Positions 1 to 11,990 of a stretch of 64,000 bases of DNA are shown piece by piece (the first letter of the stretch is position 1; each line of letters opens with the position of its first letter). The notes below the pieces were generated by a model. It was not told the DNA's origin and did not search any database. It saw only the letters and a program-made list of their open reading frames with translations. The DNA is from Dacryopinax spathularia. Its lineage: Eukaryota; Basidiomycota; Dacrymycetes; Dacrymycetales; Dacrymycetaceae. The position numbers were made by a program, and so were the translations under genes. The DNA lies in assembly GCA_037974965.1 (NCBI GenBank), contig JBBPFI010000006.1, positions 558,001 to 622,000 on the forward strand. Direction: 5' to 3'.

Positions 1-1669
1 ACTTTAACGTCCCGCTGTATGCGTTCGACTGGGATCTCGATCTTCTTACGTGTCTCATCTGAGGTCTAGATGCATCTACCTCTTTGTTCTTGTACGACAT
101 TCTTCTGACCTTGGACGACGAAGTGAGCGGTTGCTCTCTCCGCATGGTTGGAACGCACGCTGACGCCCACGGCCCAGGTCACCTATATATGGAGGTGAGC
201 CGCTTACCGAAACATTTTCGGTACAGAACAGATCTTATTATATATCATAGCACGAAGCTCACGGGACCCAAAGCCCTCTACCTATGGGTTCGATATCCTG
301 GCTTCATGGTGCAACTGTAAGCTATACCCTGCTCAGGGCCTAGATATACGCGCTCACTTCTGGGACAGATTCTCTTGCGTCTGTGAGATCGTTATTGCTG
401 CAGTGGGTTGCAGACTCTCACGCTCGCACAGTGTCCATATTTTCGCTGTCGGATAAGGTAAGAGTGTCAGTTTGGACCGAAGTATCAAGCTGACGCGTCA
501 TAGTTGTATGTAGCCAAATTCTCGCTACAGTCGGACTGCTGTTTACACCGAACAAAGCTGCATCGACTATAACATGTTTTTCTCTACGTGAGTCGCATGG
601 TTACCCTAACCTAGAGTGCCCCTTATCCCACTTAGGTGGCTTTTCCTTACCTCAGCAACAACAGACGGTCTGCTACTGTTGCGCGTACTCGCACTAGTGA
701 AAGGGCGAAGAGGGTGTAGGGAACTTCTCGTGATTCTCTTAACCGTTTGCTGAATTGTTCGGGACAGTGAGCGTCAGCTTACGCGTTGTCTACTCCGGTC
801 AGTCACCCACCGATCGATCGGCCCAGTACTGACGCCTTGCAGTCGTCTACGTGGTGAGAGGTGGTGCGCAAACGGTTGTTTCTCCTGCTCACTCCCACTT
901 GCGCCTCGCAAAGACGCTGTTGGTTCTACTGGCATACAACTACAAGGAATGGGCGGGCGATAAGGCCTCATGGGCCGAGAACCTGGGCTGCATCCAAACG
1001 ATGTATGTTGGGCCATACAGTCATCTCCAAGTGGGAAATGTGCTGGTGCCCATTGCATCGTACGTCCTGTCGTCTTGATTCAGCCTCGCTAGCTGAGAAC
1101 ACGCAGACTGCCCGTGATCGTGCTGAACAGTGTGTCACGCTTTTCCCAGCGCCCGGCACAGAATAACAGACGAACCTGACAGCAATCTTCCTCATCGTTG
1201 TCCTATGCGTTGTCGGGCCGAGTGTACGCCGAGAGACGACGTCGCCCACTTTGATGGAAGCGCTTGTTCGTGATGGACTGGTGTACTTTATCATGTAAGC
1301 CCTGATCAACATTGGTGACGGAGTAAGAAGCTGATGTAGCAATAGCGTCGCAGGTATATCCTAGCCCCAAACGGGTGGCATCCGTTCTTCTCATTCACTC
1401 ACCTGACCATAGGAACAACAGCGATGATGGGAGTCACCGGCCTGATCTACTGGAATGTACCGCGGGCCACTTCGCTGGGTGAATCGTATGTCGCCCACCC
1501 CGTATAACACATCGGGAGTATAGCAACTGACGCGCTTTCCAGGTGGTTTACAGCAATATGCTCGATGGCGGTAGGCATCCAACCTCTTCCTTCGTCACCA
1601 TGTCATCCTAAGCTGCATTCGACAGGCAAGCCGGCTCTTCCTTCATCTTCGGGCGACAGGAGCGAATAA
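1..1669 (+). CDS. DUF6533 membrane protein (P1), 5' end cut by window edge
   Basis: Agaricomycete-specific multi-helix membrane protein of unknown function. Clear exons: 1-16 (tail of exon 1), 69-122, 178-194 (17 nt), 251-316, 636-696, 1183-1294 and a last exon 1543-1669. They give the family landmarks: SRYASTSLFLYDILLTLDDE, then VTYIW, then LTGPKALYLWVRY, a helix WLFLTSATTDGLLLLRVLAL, and LMEALVRDGLVYFIM near the C terminus. Exon sizes and phases match the paralogue at 10294-11990. About eight N-terminal codons are missing. Exons between 317 and 635 and between 697 and 1182 could not be fixed: the stretch after 368 stays open only until a stop near 455 in the expected phase, so decay is possible. 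The LxLNLR-like tail usual in the family is not obvious here. Family assignment is firm; the precise model is not. Confidence 0.65.
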
Positions 1670-3004
1670 AGACCTTCCACGGCCAAGCACAACGCAAGAA
1701 GACGAGTTGGTCATTGATACGACGCTTGCTTCGTCTTCAGCAGGGGCTCTCCATTCACGCCAGTTGGCTGTCATTCCCGAAGAAGGGCTGGATTAATGTC
1801 TGTATTTTTTGCAGGACATGCAATGCAAAAGCGCTGGTCGCAACGATTTTGGCAACCTTCGTGGTGCGCCCTTTGAGCCAAGCTGCCGGAGCCTCATTAT
1901 GATCTGGACCGCTTGTGCTTGCCGGCCATTGCCGACAGTTATCAGATCAGAGCCAAGCGTAAGCACAAAAGAAAAGATGCTGGCGAAGAAAAATGAATCT
2001 CGGCAAACTGGAAAACATCTTGCCCCTCCTTAGTCGGCGGGAAATCGACCAGTTCGGCTCCGCTCGGCAGCCCTATCAGGCAGGGCGGGCAAAGGGGTCC
2101 GGACCCTGCATCCGGCCTAGCGCAGCCACCGCGTGGCCTCCACAGCGCGTCGGCGCCGACGCGGGCGGGCTGAGCGGGCACATGACTTGAACCGCTGTCG
2201 CCACAGGTCTGGAGGCGTATCGAAAGTGTGAGAAGGTTGGCAGGACGTCGGGCGGCGGACACCGAAACGGGCTAGGCCATAGCCAGAAATAGCGTCAAGA
2301 ACACGAGAATGCGGGCATTATTGATGGCAGAATGTGAGAAGTCCCTTATCACGGCCCATGCCGTGAAACGAAGTGGGGAAGTGTGGGATCAATTCTAAGC
2401 CATAACATTGTTGAGTCTGGCCCGCAATGGAAGTTTTAGTTGGGCGGCAAGAAACTGCGTCAAACGGGCGCTACGGCACAGGCGCGGGCGGATTTCCATT
2501 CAGACGTCATTAAAAATATACACTTCGCCACCCCATGGAAGGGAAGCTCCCCCGGACGCGGGCCGGTGAGGAAGCAGAAGGATAAGGTCGGCACGGCACG
2601 GCATGATGCCGTCCCATGCACGGAAGCAAAAAAGTCCGAAATGACCGATTATCCCTTTGGGCTGAGTGTGTGGGCTTCGCAGTAGTGTGCCGCAGACGTT
2701 TGGGACACCGAGTGGGGTGGGCCGACCCAACCGCCTGCTGTCGTGTGGGCGCATACAGTCGTACATGCGACGGACATCGACAGCCGACAGCCGATGATGG
2801 AGGGCGAAGGACGGCACACACGCACCGTATGCTTAAATACTGCTGCAATGACCGGCATGTCGGCGCGACGTTTCTTGCCCCCACAGCGCATACATCGACA
2901 GCGGCGACGTGGATAACGCCGTCTGCGCGCGCATATACCTTGCTGGTTCTTCGCTGGCTGTATCTGCTAGAGCTTCTTGAACGATCCTGACGACTACGAC
3001 ACGC
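1670..3004. other. Intergenic, no gene recognised
   Basis: About 1.3 kb between the DUF6533 gene and the MFS transporter. Short open frames on both strands show no family motif and no consistent splice structure. The last few hundred bases presumably hold the promoter of the transporter; a CTTAAATAC element lies near 2832. Confidence 0.5.
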
Positions 3005-5182
3005 ATGTCCTCCGACTTGCTCCCTACGCCGGCCAGCGACCGCTCACGTGCTCCACTTTCGCGGTCTGAAACTCTGGTCGACGTGCATATCGGGATGGAG
3101 CCTTCGTCGTCATCACCCGTGGAGGGTCGCGCCTCGGGCGAGAGCTCACGAGAAGGCGACGAGAAAGAGAAGGAGCAGTTGAAGAAGAGCCGACAGGCAG
3201 ACTACACTGCTGAGCAGGAAGCCGCGCATGGGATGTCCGGTGCCACAGATGAGCTGCCTTCCGACCCGCATCCTCCCACACCCGGCGAGAGCCCGTTACC
3301 CTCTGGCGCTCAAACACCCCCGACTCCGCCAGAAGATACCGAAGCCGAGGCTGGCCTAACAGCCGAAGAGAAACAGCAGCGAAAGGAGGAAAGGAAGAAG
3401 AAAGGCGTTCCCGAGCTGCAAGACCAGACCAACCTCCTCCCCTTCAAGCAGCTCATGGTCGTCTTCACCGGCTTGGCAATAGCGATCTTCGTCTCCCTCC
3501 TCGACCAGACGATCGTCAGCACGGCCATTCCGCAAATAGCGAACGACTTCAACTCGGGCCAGCAGGCCGCGTGGGTCGGTACGAGCTACCTTGTAACGAG
3601 TACGGTCTTCCAGCCTATTTATGGTCGAGTGAGCGATATCTTCGGCCGCAAGTTCGTCCTCCTCTTCACGCTCGCGGTCTTCCTCGTCGGCTCGATTCTC
3701 TGTGCGATCGCGAAGAGCATGATCCAGCTCATCGCTTTCCGCGCCGTGACCGGTATTGGCGGAGGAGGGATAATCACGCTCGTCATGATCATCGTCTCGG
3801 ACGTAGTGGCGATGAAAGATCGTGGCAAGTACCAAGGCATCATCGGCGGTGTGGTCGCATTGGGGAACTCGATCGGCCCCGTAATCGGAGGAACGTTCAC
3901 GACCAAGGCGACTTGGCGCTGGTGTTTCTGGCTCGGAGTGCCTCTCGCCGGCGTCGCAATTCTTGTCGTTATCTTCCTTCTCCCGCTTAAGAGGGTGAAG
4001 GGAAATATGAAGACCAAGCTGAAGCAGGTCGATTACCTCGGTACGGTACTGTCCCTTATGGGCACGATGGGCATACTTCTTCCCATTTCGTGGGGTGGGA
4101 CCTCGTTCCCCTGGAACTCGGCGGCTGTCATTGCCCCCCTAATCCTGGGCGCGTTCTTCATCTGCCTATTCCTGATTGTCGAATGGAAGTTTGCCAAGAT
4201 CCCGAACATTCCCCGTGAGTTCACCCCCTCTTTTCAGTGATAGCGCAGCGACCTGACAATTCTCACAGTCGAGATCTTCAGAAACAAGACCGTCTGCGGT
4301 GTCCAAATTGCAACCTTCCTCTCCGGTTGCGCATTCTACGTCCAGCTCTATTACCTCCCGCAGTACTTCCAAGTCGTCAACGGCGTTTCCTCCCTCCGGT
4401 CCGGTGTCCAGCTCCTCCCGCTCATCGTTGTCCAAACGGTCTTCTCATTCTCTTCCGGCCTGATCGTCTCCCTCTCCGGCAAATACAGGGCCAACATCTA
4501 CCTGGGCTTTGCGATCTGGGCCGTTGGACTCGGTCTGCTCTCGACGCTCAACCTCCATTCCACGACTGGCCAGCAAGTCGGCTATCTCATCCTCACTGGT
4601 GTGGGAGCTGGGCAGACATTCCAAACCACCCTCATCGCTGCACAGGCCGCTGTTCCTCGACACCAGATGGCAGTCGTAACCGGTACACGCAACTTCATCC
4701 GCATGCTCGGCGGAACCGTCGCGCTCGCAGTATGCCAAGCTATCTTAAACAACACAGTCCAAGGCGGTCTCCTTAGCGCGGGCTTCAGCCAAAGTCTGGT
4801 CGATACGATCACTTCCTCCCCGACGACCTTCAGCTCCCTCGGGCTCACGCCGGACCAAGTCCTAACAGTCCAAAACACATTCAGCAACGGCGTCCAGAAT
4901 GTCTTCCGGTTCTGTTTCCCCTGCGCGACGGTCGCCTTCTTCGTCTCGGTGCTTATGATCGAGCAGCATTCGCTTAAGCGAGGGGACGAGGACCAGCTAA
5001 AGGCGAAGGGGAAGGAATGGGCGGCGAAGCATTCCCATAAGAAGGATGGGGAGAAGTCGGCGCATGCGTCGACCGCGCAGAAGCCTGCTGCTGGCTCGCC
5101 GGCGAATCAGCAGCCTGATCCGATCGCTGCGACGAGCGATCCGGAGAAGGCTGCTCAGGCCGCTTCGAGGGAACAACGATAA
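3005..5182 (+). CDS. MFS drug:H+ antiporter, DHA2 (14-helix) family
   Basis: Plasma-membrane or vacuolar multidrug/small-molecule efflux carrier. Two exons, 3005-4214 and 4269-5182, joined by a 54-nt intron, give 707 residues. The first ~145 residues are hydrophilic and rich in S, P, E and K, a long cytosolic head common in fungal DHA2 proteins. The first helix reads LLDQTIVSTAIPQI, typical of DHA2. Motif A (GRVSDIFGRK) lies near residue 207 and the antiporter motif C (GNSIGPVIGG) near 295. Helices continue through LSGCAFYVQLYYLPQYFQVV to about residue 650, followed by a charged K/A-rich tail. The ATG at 3005 is the first in frame and is followed by uninterrupted coding sequence. The substrate cannot be told from sequence. 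No biosynthetic cluster surrounds it. Confidence 0.93.
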
Positions 5183-5551
5183 CGCTCCTGCTTTCCGAAT
5201 CGCCCCACCATGACGAAAAGCCTGTTCCACGCTTCTGCCACGACCGGTCACGCATAGACAAGGATCAAGGACAGAGCAACCCCCTCCCGCAAGTGTACCA
5301 TCATAAAATACCCCAAGGAATCTGTAACCCTAGTTTGTTTCCGCACGAATAGAAGGCGTGTAGCGTGTAATACGATGCTTAGCTGCTAATGACGATGAAC
5401 TGATGATGACGATACCGTGTCCGGCGTGGTCCTTGCTGGAACAAAAATGCGGGTCCGAAAAAAGAGAGTCTAGTGTACAATACAACGCATGACCGGTCAG
5501 TGTCCCCGATGCCCAACCCGATTCAGACCCAACGGTGAGGGCGGCGGGCGG
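5183..5551. other. Intergenic between convergent genes
   Basis: 3' flanks of the MFS transporter and the RING-H2 gene, which converge here. Nothing else recognised. Confidence 0.6.
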
Positions 5552-7414
5552 TTAAGCAAGCGGATGAGGCGGCAAGCCCTGCTCATGCTCCACATACTGC
5601 ATCTCAAGCTCTCTCTCCCTCTCTCTTCTTCTCTCCCTCTCTCGTTCCCTGTCCCGATCATCGACCGTACTACTCGGCCGTCTCCCAGCGCCAAACAGCA
5701 CCCTACTTAGCCTCCCTGCACTCCCTGCTACATCCACTAATGGAGGCCTCCTAGCCGGAGGAGGCGTAACAGGTACCGGAAGCTCGAGGTATTCTTCTTC
5801 CTGTCCTTCTTCCCTTCCTTCTGCTCGTGCGGCCGCAGCAGCAGCGGCAGCGAAATCTTCCCTGCAGAGCGGGCAGCTCGTCGCTAGGCGGAGGAGCCAC
5901 GGGTCGACGCAGTCTTTATGGAACCGATGATGCCCTTGACAGGGTAAGACGCGGACTTCATCACCTTCCTCAAAGGGCGTTAGGCAGATAGGGCAGGTCT
6001 CGTGGCCGAGGGTGGGGTCGTCTTCCTGCGGATGCGGGACACCAGCCGCGAGCCCACCAGAGGGGGAAGAGGGTCGGGGTGGAGAGGACCCGGAGGCGGA
6101 CTGCGAGTGTTGTTGGCGGGAGAAGGAGGCGGAGCGCGCGAGCTGCAGGGCAGGGAGGACCGATGCGTCGGCGAGGATTGACGGGTCTGGTGGGGACGAT
6201 GCGTCTCCTGCTTGCTCAGCTTGGCGGCCCTGGGAGTTGGGGATGTACCGCGACGACCGGAGATGACTTGATCCTGGTCTTGGTGTGATTCGCCCGCTCT
6301 TCGTACTCTCGCCGCCTTGCTCGGCATCAACGCCCATATACTCCAGATCGTGCATCCTTATATCCTTTCCCTGCTGCATACCCTGCCCAGTCGGGGGCGC
6401 GTCCCCGGACCCAGCACCGAAGCGAATGACAGGGAAGGTGTCTAGTATCGCCCGTGCCAGACCGGCCGTCCGGGTCTGTGGTGGTGGACCGCCGAGGTAT
6501 CCAGGGTCGGCGCGGGGGCCGTAGCGCTCTGGATGTCGGATGGCGCGTATTGCCCCGGACAGGATGACCACGCAGAACAGCACGCTCACGCATCCGGTGA
6601 TAGCATATAGGATGATCATCGCCAGTCCGGTATTCGGTTGGCCGCTTCCCCCCGAGCCTCCTGATCCCGAACTGCCGGTAGTAGGGGATGTTGCATTACC
6701 AGTCGCATTGCTTGCTTGAAGCATCGCTACCAGGTACGCTGGCTGACCATCCGACACGCCCGCCAAGCTCTCATTAACCAATGCCGCGCTCGCGTTCAGC
6801 AGCTTAGCGTCGTAGTAGTAGAACGTGCTGTTGACCTGCTCGAACTGGCTCTCTATGAGCCCAGCCGTCTTCTGCGACGTAGTAGCGAACACGTCGATAA
6901 GCTTGTCGAACTCCGGCGAGAGGTACTCGGCGTTGATGAGGCATGCTTGCGAGTAGAAGGAATAGAGGAGCGCGCTGACTGCTCCGCGCTCTTGAGCGAG
7001 AGTGAAGATGTCGTCTTCCATCGACGCGTCGGTCGCGTTCGCGTCGCAGGAGATGAACGCGATCCAGGGAGTCGTGGTGGTGAGGTTGTCAGCGGCGGTC
7101 GCTTCGGTGAAATGGACGATCGCGCCCTATTCGCGAGTGATCAGGACCAGCCATCTACGTGAAGGATGGAAGGGGATACGTACCTGGGTGACCCCGTTAC
7201 TGCCGTTACCTGCGAGTTGGTAGCTCACTGCGGTCGAGTATACGCCGAGTGGCTGGTGTTCGACTTGCTGCCATCGGAGCTGGAAGGAGGAGAGGGACGA
7301 GGTGTTGAATACTGGAAGCGTTGTGTCGTTTGTCGGTACGGCGGGGATGTAGGCTGAGGACAAGCCGATGGATGCGAGCACCACCAGAAGCGGGAGGAGA
7401 GGTAGGGCGATCAT
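5552..7414 (-). CDS. PA-TM-RING type E3 ubiquitin ligase (RING-H2)
   Basis: Membrane-anchored ubiquitin ligase of the endosomal/vacuolar PA-TM-RING type. Exons 7184-7414 and 5552-7126 (intron 57 nt) encode 601 residues. An N-terminal signal peptide ([20 protein letters not shown]) leads into a protease-associated luminal domain ([16 protein letters not shown]...[11 protein letters not shown]). A Gly/Ser linker precedes one transmembrane helix ([20 protein letters not shown]). A cytosolic RING-H2 follows: CPIC, 14 or so residues, [11 protein letters not shown], then CPLC, with all eight zinc ligands present. The C-terminal tail contains an Arg/Glu repeat ([19 protein letters not shown]) encoded by a CT-rich simple repeat at about 5609-5650. 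The start at 7414 is supported by the signal peptide. Substrates are unknown. Confidence 0.93.
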
Positions 7415-9098
7415 GATGTGTGATCACCAGCGATGACCAGAAGCGGGGTGTGGTCGTTGTATATGGTACTCCGGCTAACGAGGACGACGAGGATGAGGTG
7501 ATCGTCGCCCACTTGAGAGAGGCAGCCAAGGCTTTCGATCCCGTGCACCTGTCAAGCACCTGAAGGTGGTCGATGAGGAGAGTCCCGTGGTCGTCGAGGA
7601 CGATGTGGGTTGATGACCAAGGACAGCGCCGAGGCCGTCTGTGTCCCGTCCGTCCCCGTCGATGAGTGTGCGATGTGTCGATGCGATGTGCGATATGATT
7701 GACCGCGAGACATAGCCTAAATCTGCCTCCGTCGGGGGAGGCGGTGTTTCATCATTTGGCCTGTAAACACGGGCTCCGTGCCTGACAAGACATTTCAATA
7801 CATTCAATTGTTTGCATGCAGACGGCCGCTCCTCAGACGCAATGTCATCCACCTTGAGAATCGTCTTTTGCTATGTTACCCTCGCGGCAGTCGTACAACA
7901 TCGCGATGCACACGACAAAAAGGCCGAATCTCCGCGAATGCAAAAGATAAAGCCTCTCATCGCATGACGCGACAAAATGCTCCGACGAATTCCAACTCCA
8001 TCGCGGGGGAAGCACTGACTACAGTGCCGCTCATCAATCCGCCTTCTGTTGTCAGATAAGCACGTTCCAGCGCAAGTTCGAGTCGTCGGACGTCCTAAGC
8101 TTGCAGGAGCTCGCGTTTTCTTCCCGCAGAATTTCCTTGCCCTGCCCTGGCTGTCTGAAAAGTCGCAGTCCTTGCACAAGTGGGGCAATTACACGGATCC
8201 CCTCCTGGAGGCCATCACTCCTGCCTCCGGTTCGCCACGGATCCACTGCCTTCAAGGGCAATCAGCCTTAGAGCCTTACAAGCCCGCAAGACTTCACGGC
8301 GCTTAAACGACGTCGCCCGAGCCAGCAAGTCGCAATGCTGAAAACCGCTCAAACTTGGCAGTGACGTTCAGCGGACCCGTTTGATATTCACCCGACTTGC
8401 AAACTACCTTCAGATCATGCATTGCGACGTCGGTAGTGCGCGACAAGCGATGCCTCATCCAAACTCCATTAACGCCAAGCCAGCCATCAGCTTCTACAAT
8501 GCCTGGCCCTGCAAATCCGTCCATGGTAATAGTCGCCCCGTGTCAAGGAGCAAGATCACGTTCTGTCCGCTGGACATACCCTTTTGCACGGGCGGCCGGA
8601 AATAGGGCCCATCGGATTTCTGACAGGTTGGACGAAGCGCCCTCTTCGGAGTAGGTTCTAGCTTCATATGAAACATGTTGCGGTGCCAAAGTCAGCCTCA
8701 ATCATCACGTCGGTTATATATCGACTATCGCCCATGGCAAGACTGAGAAATGGTATAGCATGAAGCGAATCCTTGTCGCTCAAATGCTCAGGTACGCCGT
8801 ATGCAAGTAGCCAGACGCCTGGGAGCCGTTGCTCATGCCGTGATAGGCGCTGCACCTTGACCCCTTTGTGGGCCTGCCAAGGCCGTCTGGCCGCAGCTGC
8901 TCGCCAGATTGCAGTCCAGATCTTGATGATCGATATCGACCGGCTTTCAATCGTCCAATTCTGACGGTCAATGGTCAAGGGAAGAGCTGTTGCGTTTCCG
9001 TGCGGCTAGCCCGAGGCGCTGTCGAACTGCCACCACCCAAGGGCAAGCATGGAGGCTGTCAATGGGGTGCGCTTCACAGACACCGACGTCCGAACAAA
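7415..9098. other. Intergenic, no gene recognised
   Basis: About 1.7 kb upstream of both the RING-H2 gene (leftward) and the coiled-coil gene (rightward). Open frames up to ~125 codons exist on both strands but lack recognisable motifs and do not join through plausible splice sites. Confidence 0.5.
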
Positions 9099-9105
9099 TA
9101 TAAAA
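9099..9105 (+). promoter_or_regulatory. TATA box of the coiled-coil gene
   Basis: TATAAAA, 60 bases upstream of the ATG at 9165, a normal position for a fungal core promoter. Confidence 0.5.
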
Positions 9106-9164
9106 CTAGCCTGTCATGAAGGGGCATCTCCATTGCCTCGTCTTTCATATCCCCGTCATCTTCG

Positions 9165-10171
9165 ATGGACCTCTTCAAGTGGATCGGCAAGACCGGTTTA
9201 TATCTTGCGGCGCAGTTCCCGAACGGACACACCGTCACTCTCGCCGATGTGCGCCCATCCGTCGGCTATGGTGAAGACGCGCAACGAGCGTTGCAATACA
9301 TGGACCAGGTCGTCTCCTCCTTTCACAGATGGGGTCAGATTCTCGATGAGTACGTACTGTCTTCCTCCGACCTGTGGGTCTTGGTTGAACTCTGAACTAG
9401 AGAATCGCATCGCGTTCGCAACACGCTTGAGATCCAAGTCATCGACAACCGGATCCAGGAGTTGCGTAGCCGAGGAATGGATGCTCTCGAGAGTACCCAC
9501 CAGATGGTTGCCAGCTACGAAGAATTCGCCTCACTGCAGGCTGAGCGACTTCTGCACGCAAGTCAGGGGAGCGGCACCCTTTCACCGGACGCACGATTGT
9601 CAGACATAGCAGCACAAATTAAGCAGCACGGGGCCGACTTGGGCTCGTACACTGACGCAATGCGCGAATCCCTCACCGAACTGTCTTCCGAGCTGGACGC
9701 CTTGCGGCTTCGCAAGCAGACTACCTGGAAGAAGATTAAGGGCTTCTTGGTGCGGTTGCTGAGACTGCTATCTCTCTTGTCGGCTGCTGCGGCTGCGATC
9801 CTGTGTGTGACGCCGGGCTCTCAATACACGGCTATCCCGTCAGCGTTCGGGTTGGCAGCAGATCGTATTGCCGACGACTGGGACTCATCGACGAAAGGCT
9901 GGTGCAGTACACTCACGCTCTCGCGCATGGGCTAACAGATGTTGCAGAGGAACAACGCCTGAATAACCTCATCAGATCCCTCAAAACCAGCATTCCCAAC
10001 GATATTCGCAGGACCCAGCACGACTTGACCGTCCATACAAAGTGCTTGGAACGAGTCCTCGGCGTGGTAGACAATGCTTGGGGGAGCTCATACATAAAGC
10101 CGGAGGAGGCTAGGGAAGCTGGGCGGGAATGGACTCAGCAGTTGGAATTGATCGCTCAAGCGAGGTCTTAG
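9165..10171 (+). CDS. Unknown coiled-coil protein with central hydrophobic helix
   Basis: Not recognised. Model: exons 9165-9349, 9401-9802 and 9859-10171 (introns 51 and 56 nt; acceptor 9844 would also keep frame), giving 299 residues. The protein opens with MDLFKWIGKTGLYLAAQF and has long heptad-like helical segments (about residues 60-170: VRNTLEIQVIDNRIQELRS, LTELSSELDALRLRKQ). A strongly hydrophobic stretch follows (VRLLRLLSLLSAAAAAIL), then a second amphipathic region (LNNLIRSLKTSIPNDIRR). The coil, hydrophobic hairpin, coil layout resembles membrane-active helical-bundle proteins, but that is only a shape comparison. It lies tail to tail with DUF6533 gene P2, 122 bases apart. Donor GTACGT at 9350 and the frame changes support the introns. 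Confidence 0.7.
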
Positions 10172-10293
10172 TGACCTCAAGTTTGATGGAACCAATCTGG
10201 TCCGTATTAGTATCGCGAAACTATTACGCGTCCTCAGGGCGGGATTCAAACATGACGCTCGGTATAGTAGAAGTGCTAGAAGAGGCCGGCGGT

Positions 10294-11990
10294 CTAGCGT
10301 TTGGCGAACTGGCCGCTAATACTACTGCGTCCCGGTTCGCCATAATAGAGCGCAAGTTCAGGAATAGTCTCCCAGCCTAGGTTCAGGATCAGCCATCTTG
10401 TCGTGAGGGTTAACTGGTCGAGGCAAACCGAGACAGGTCCAACAGCCAGAAACCAGCTGCGAACAGTTAGACGAGGAACACATGTAACGTGCAGATTCGC
10501 TCACGGTATACTGAGACTCACAGCCCGAGGCGTGTTATAGTATATGAGGGGAGTAATCGTCGCGATCAGGGTCACGCCTTCGTGAGATGAGGACGGAACA
10601 AGCTCGCAAGTTCTCGACGTACACGTAGTCCTAACTCAATCAGCCTGGCGCGCCAGTAACATATGCGACAAACTCACAAAACGAAGTAGGCGACGCCATC
10701 CCGGATGAGAGCGCCGAATAAGGGCGTCCGTAGTCTCCCTCTTTCCCTTCGAGTGAAGGGAAGGACAGTATAGAGCACGACAGAAAGGAGAAGAACTGCA
10801 TACTGCGTCAGTAGGCCCTTTCCGAGGGACCGACAATGAAAGACTGACAGTTCAACAGAACCACAGGGGCACTGAATTGATACTATGAGTTCGTGGGTTG
10901 GGTTGGTGGTCTAGGAGCGTACGTGGCAATGGGGACCAAGGCGGCCGACACGGACAGCGAAGTGTAATCTCCAACGTAGTATGTCTGCACGCATCCAAGG
11001 TTCGTAGCCCAGCTATACGGTCCAGTTGCAGCCCCATAGTAATAGTAGCAAAGAAGGCAAGCCTCTATCTGATGGACTCTTCAGGATCGTATAAGCATGA
11101 TATGGGCCGACTCACGACATAGACGACTGTACTCTCCTGAATGAGATGGAAGTCCCCCAATAAGGCTCACTCACCTCCGTAAGCCCATTTCAAGGCAACC
11201 GTCACTGAAGCAGTGTCAGGCTTCTCAGGTCCATCAGGGAGGAGAACAGCTTACATCGCCGCCTCCCCTTCACTAGCGCGAGGACGCGCAGAAGGAGGAG
11301 TCCGTCTGTTGTGCCGGCCGATATCAATAACCACCTGAATGCTTCAGTCATACAGTACTTGAGCTGTGCCAGAGGCGCTCACGTGGAGTTGAAGATGCCA
11401 TATCCGAAACAGCTTGATTGGCGTTAGCGTTCCTGTAGTATGGGTTCACGTCCTTGTGGTTTTGACGTACAACTGCATAGTAATCAGCATATGATAACTA
11501 CCATTGGTCCATAGGAACTCACAATATCGGGAAGAGCAAATACGGATACTAGCTTTGATCAGTAAGGGAGACGCGTCTGGACGAGAACACGAACTGATAC
11601 ATGCAAATCTGCGAGATGTATTCAGGTAAGAGCTCGCACAACACGTAACTCACAGGCTCACAGTTGTGCAATCAAGCCCGGGTATCTGACCCGCAGGTAT
11701 AGTGCTTTCGGCAACGTCCATTTAGTGCTGGCAGACATCTTCAATGGATAATTTCGCGTGGAGCTAATGCAGCGCACGTCCAGACGTAAGTCACCTAGAT
11801 ACACGGTTCACGCAGTGCAGTGACTTCAAGGCTCAGGAGCTCACCTCATCTTCCATAGTCAGCAGAATGTCATAGATGAAGAGGGTAGTGGAGGCATCTG
11901 CGAGCGGGATGTGAGAAGTGAGACTTGCCGACGAGTGCGGTGCGTCTTACATCGAGAGATGATTGTGGGAACGAAGTCGTACTGGCCCAT
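10294..11990 (-). CDS. DUF6533 membrane protein (P2), about 10 short exons
   Basis: Complete paralogue of the gene at 1-1669. ATG at 11990 opens MGQYDFVPTIISRY. Firm exons: 11951-11990, 11845-11897, 11778-11794 (17-nt microexon, VTYVW), 11662-11727, 11274-11334, 10678-10795 and 10294-10456. They give ASTTLFIYDILLTMEDE, TKWTLPKALYLRVRYPG, WLLISAGTTDGLLLLRVLAL, TPLFGALIRDGVAYFVL and a C-terminal WLILNLGWE, the LNLR-type end of this family. Further coding segments near 10885-11000 (TNLGCVQTYYVGDYTSL) and 11560-11650 are present but their borders are uncertain. Exon lengths 53/17/66/61 and phases equal those of P1. Family proteins have about seven helices; function unknown. Confidence 0.75.

Noticed and set aside
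3356-4017. Several long frames antisense or out of phase within the DHA2 transporter
   Set aside because: The plus-strand frame carries all MFS motifs; the others are shadows of codon bias.
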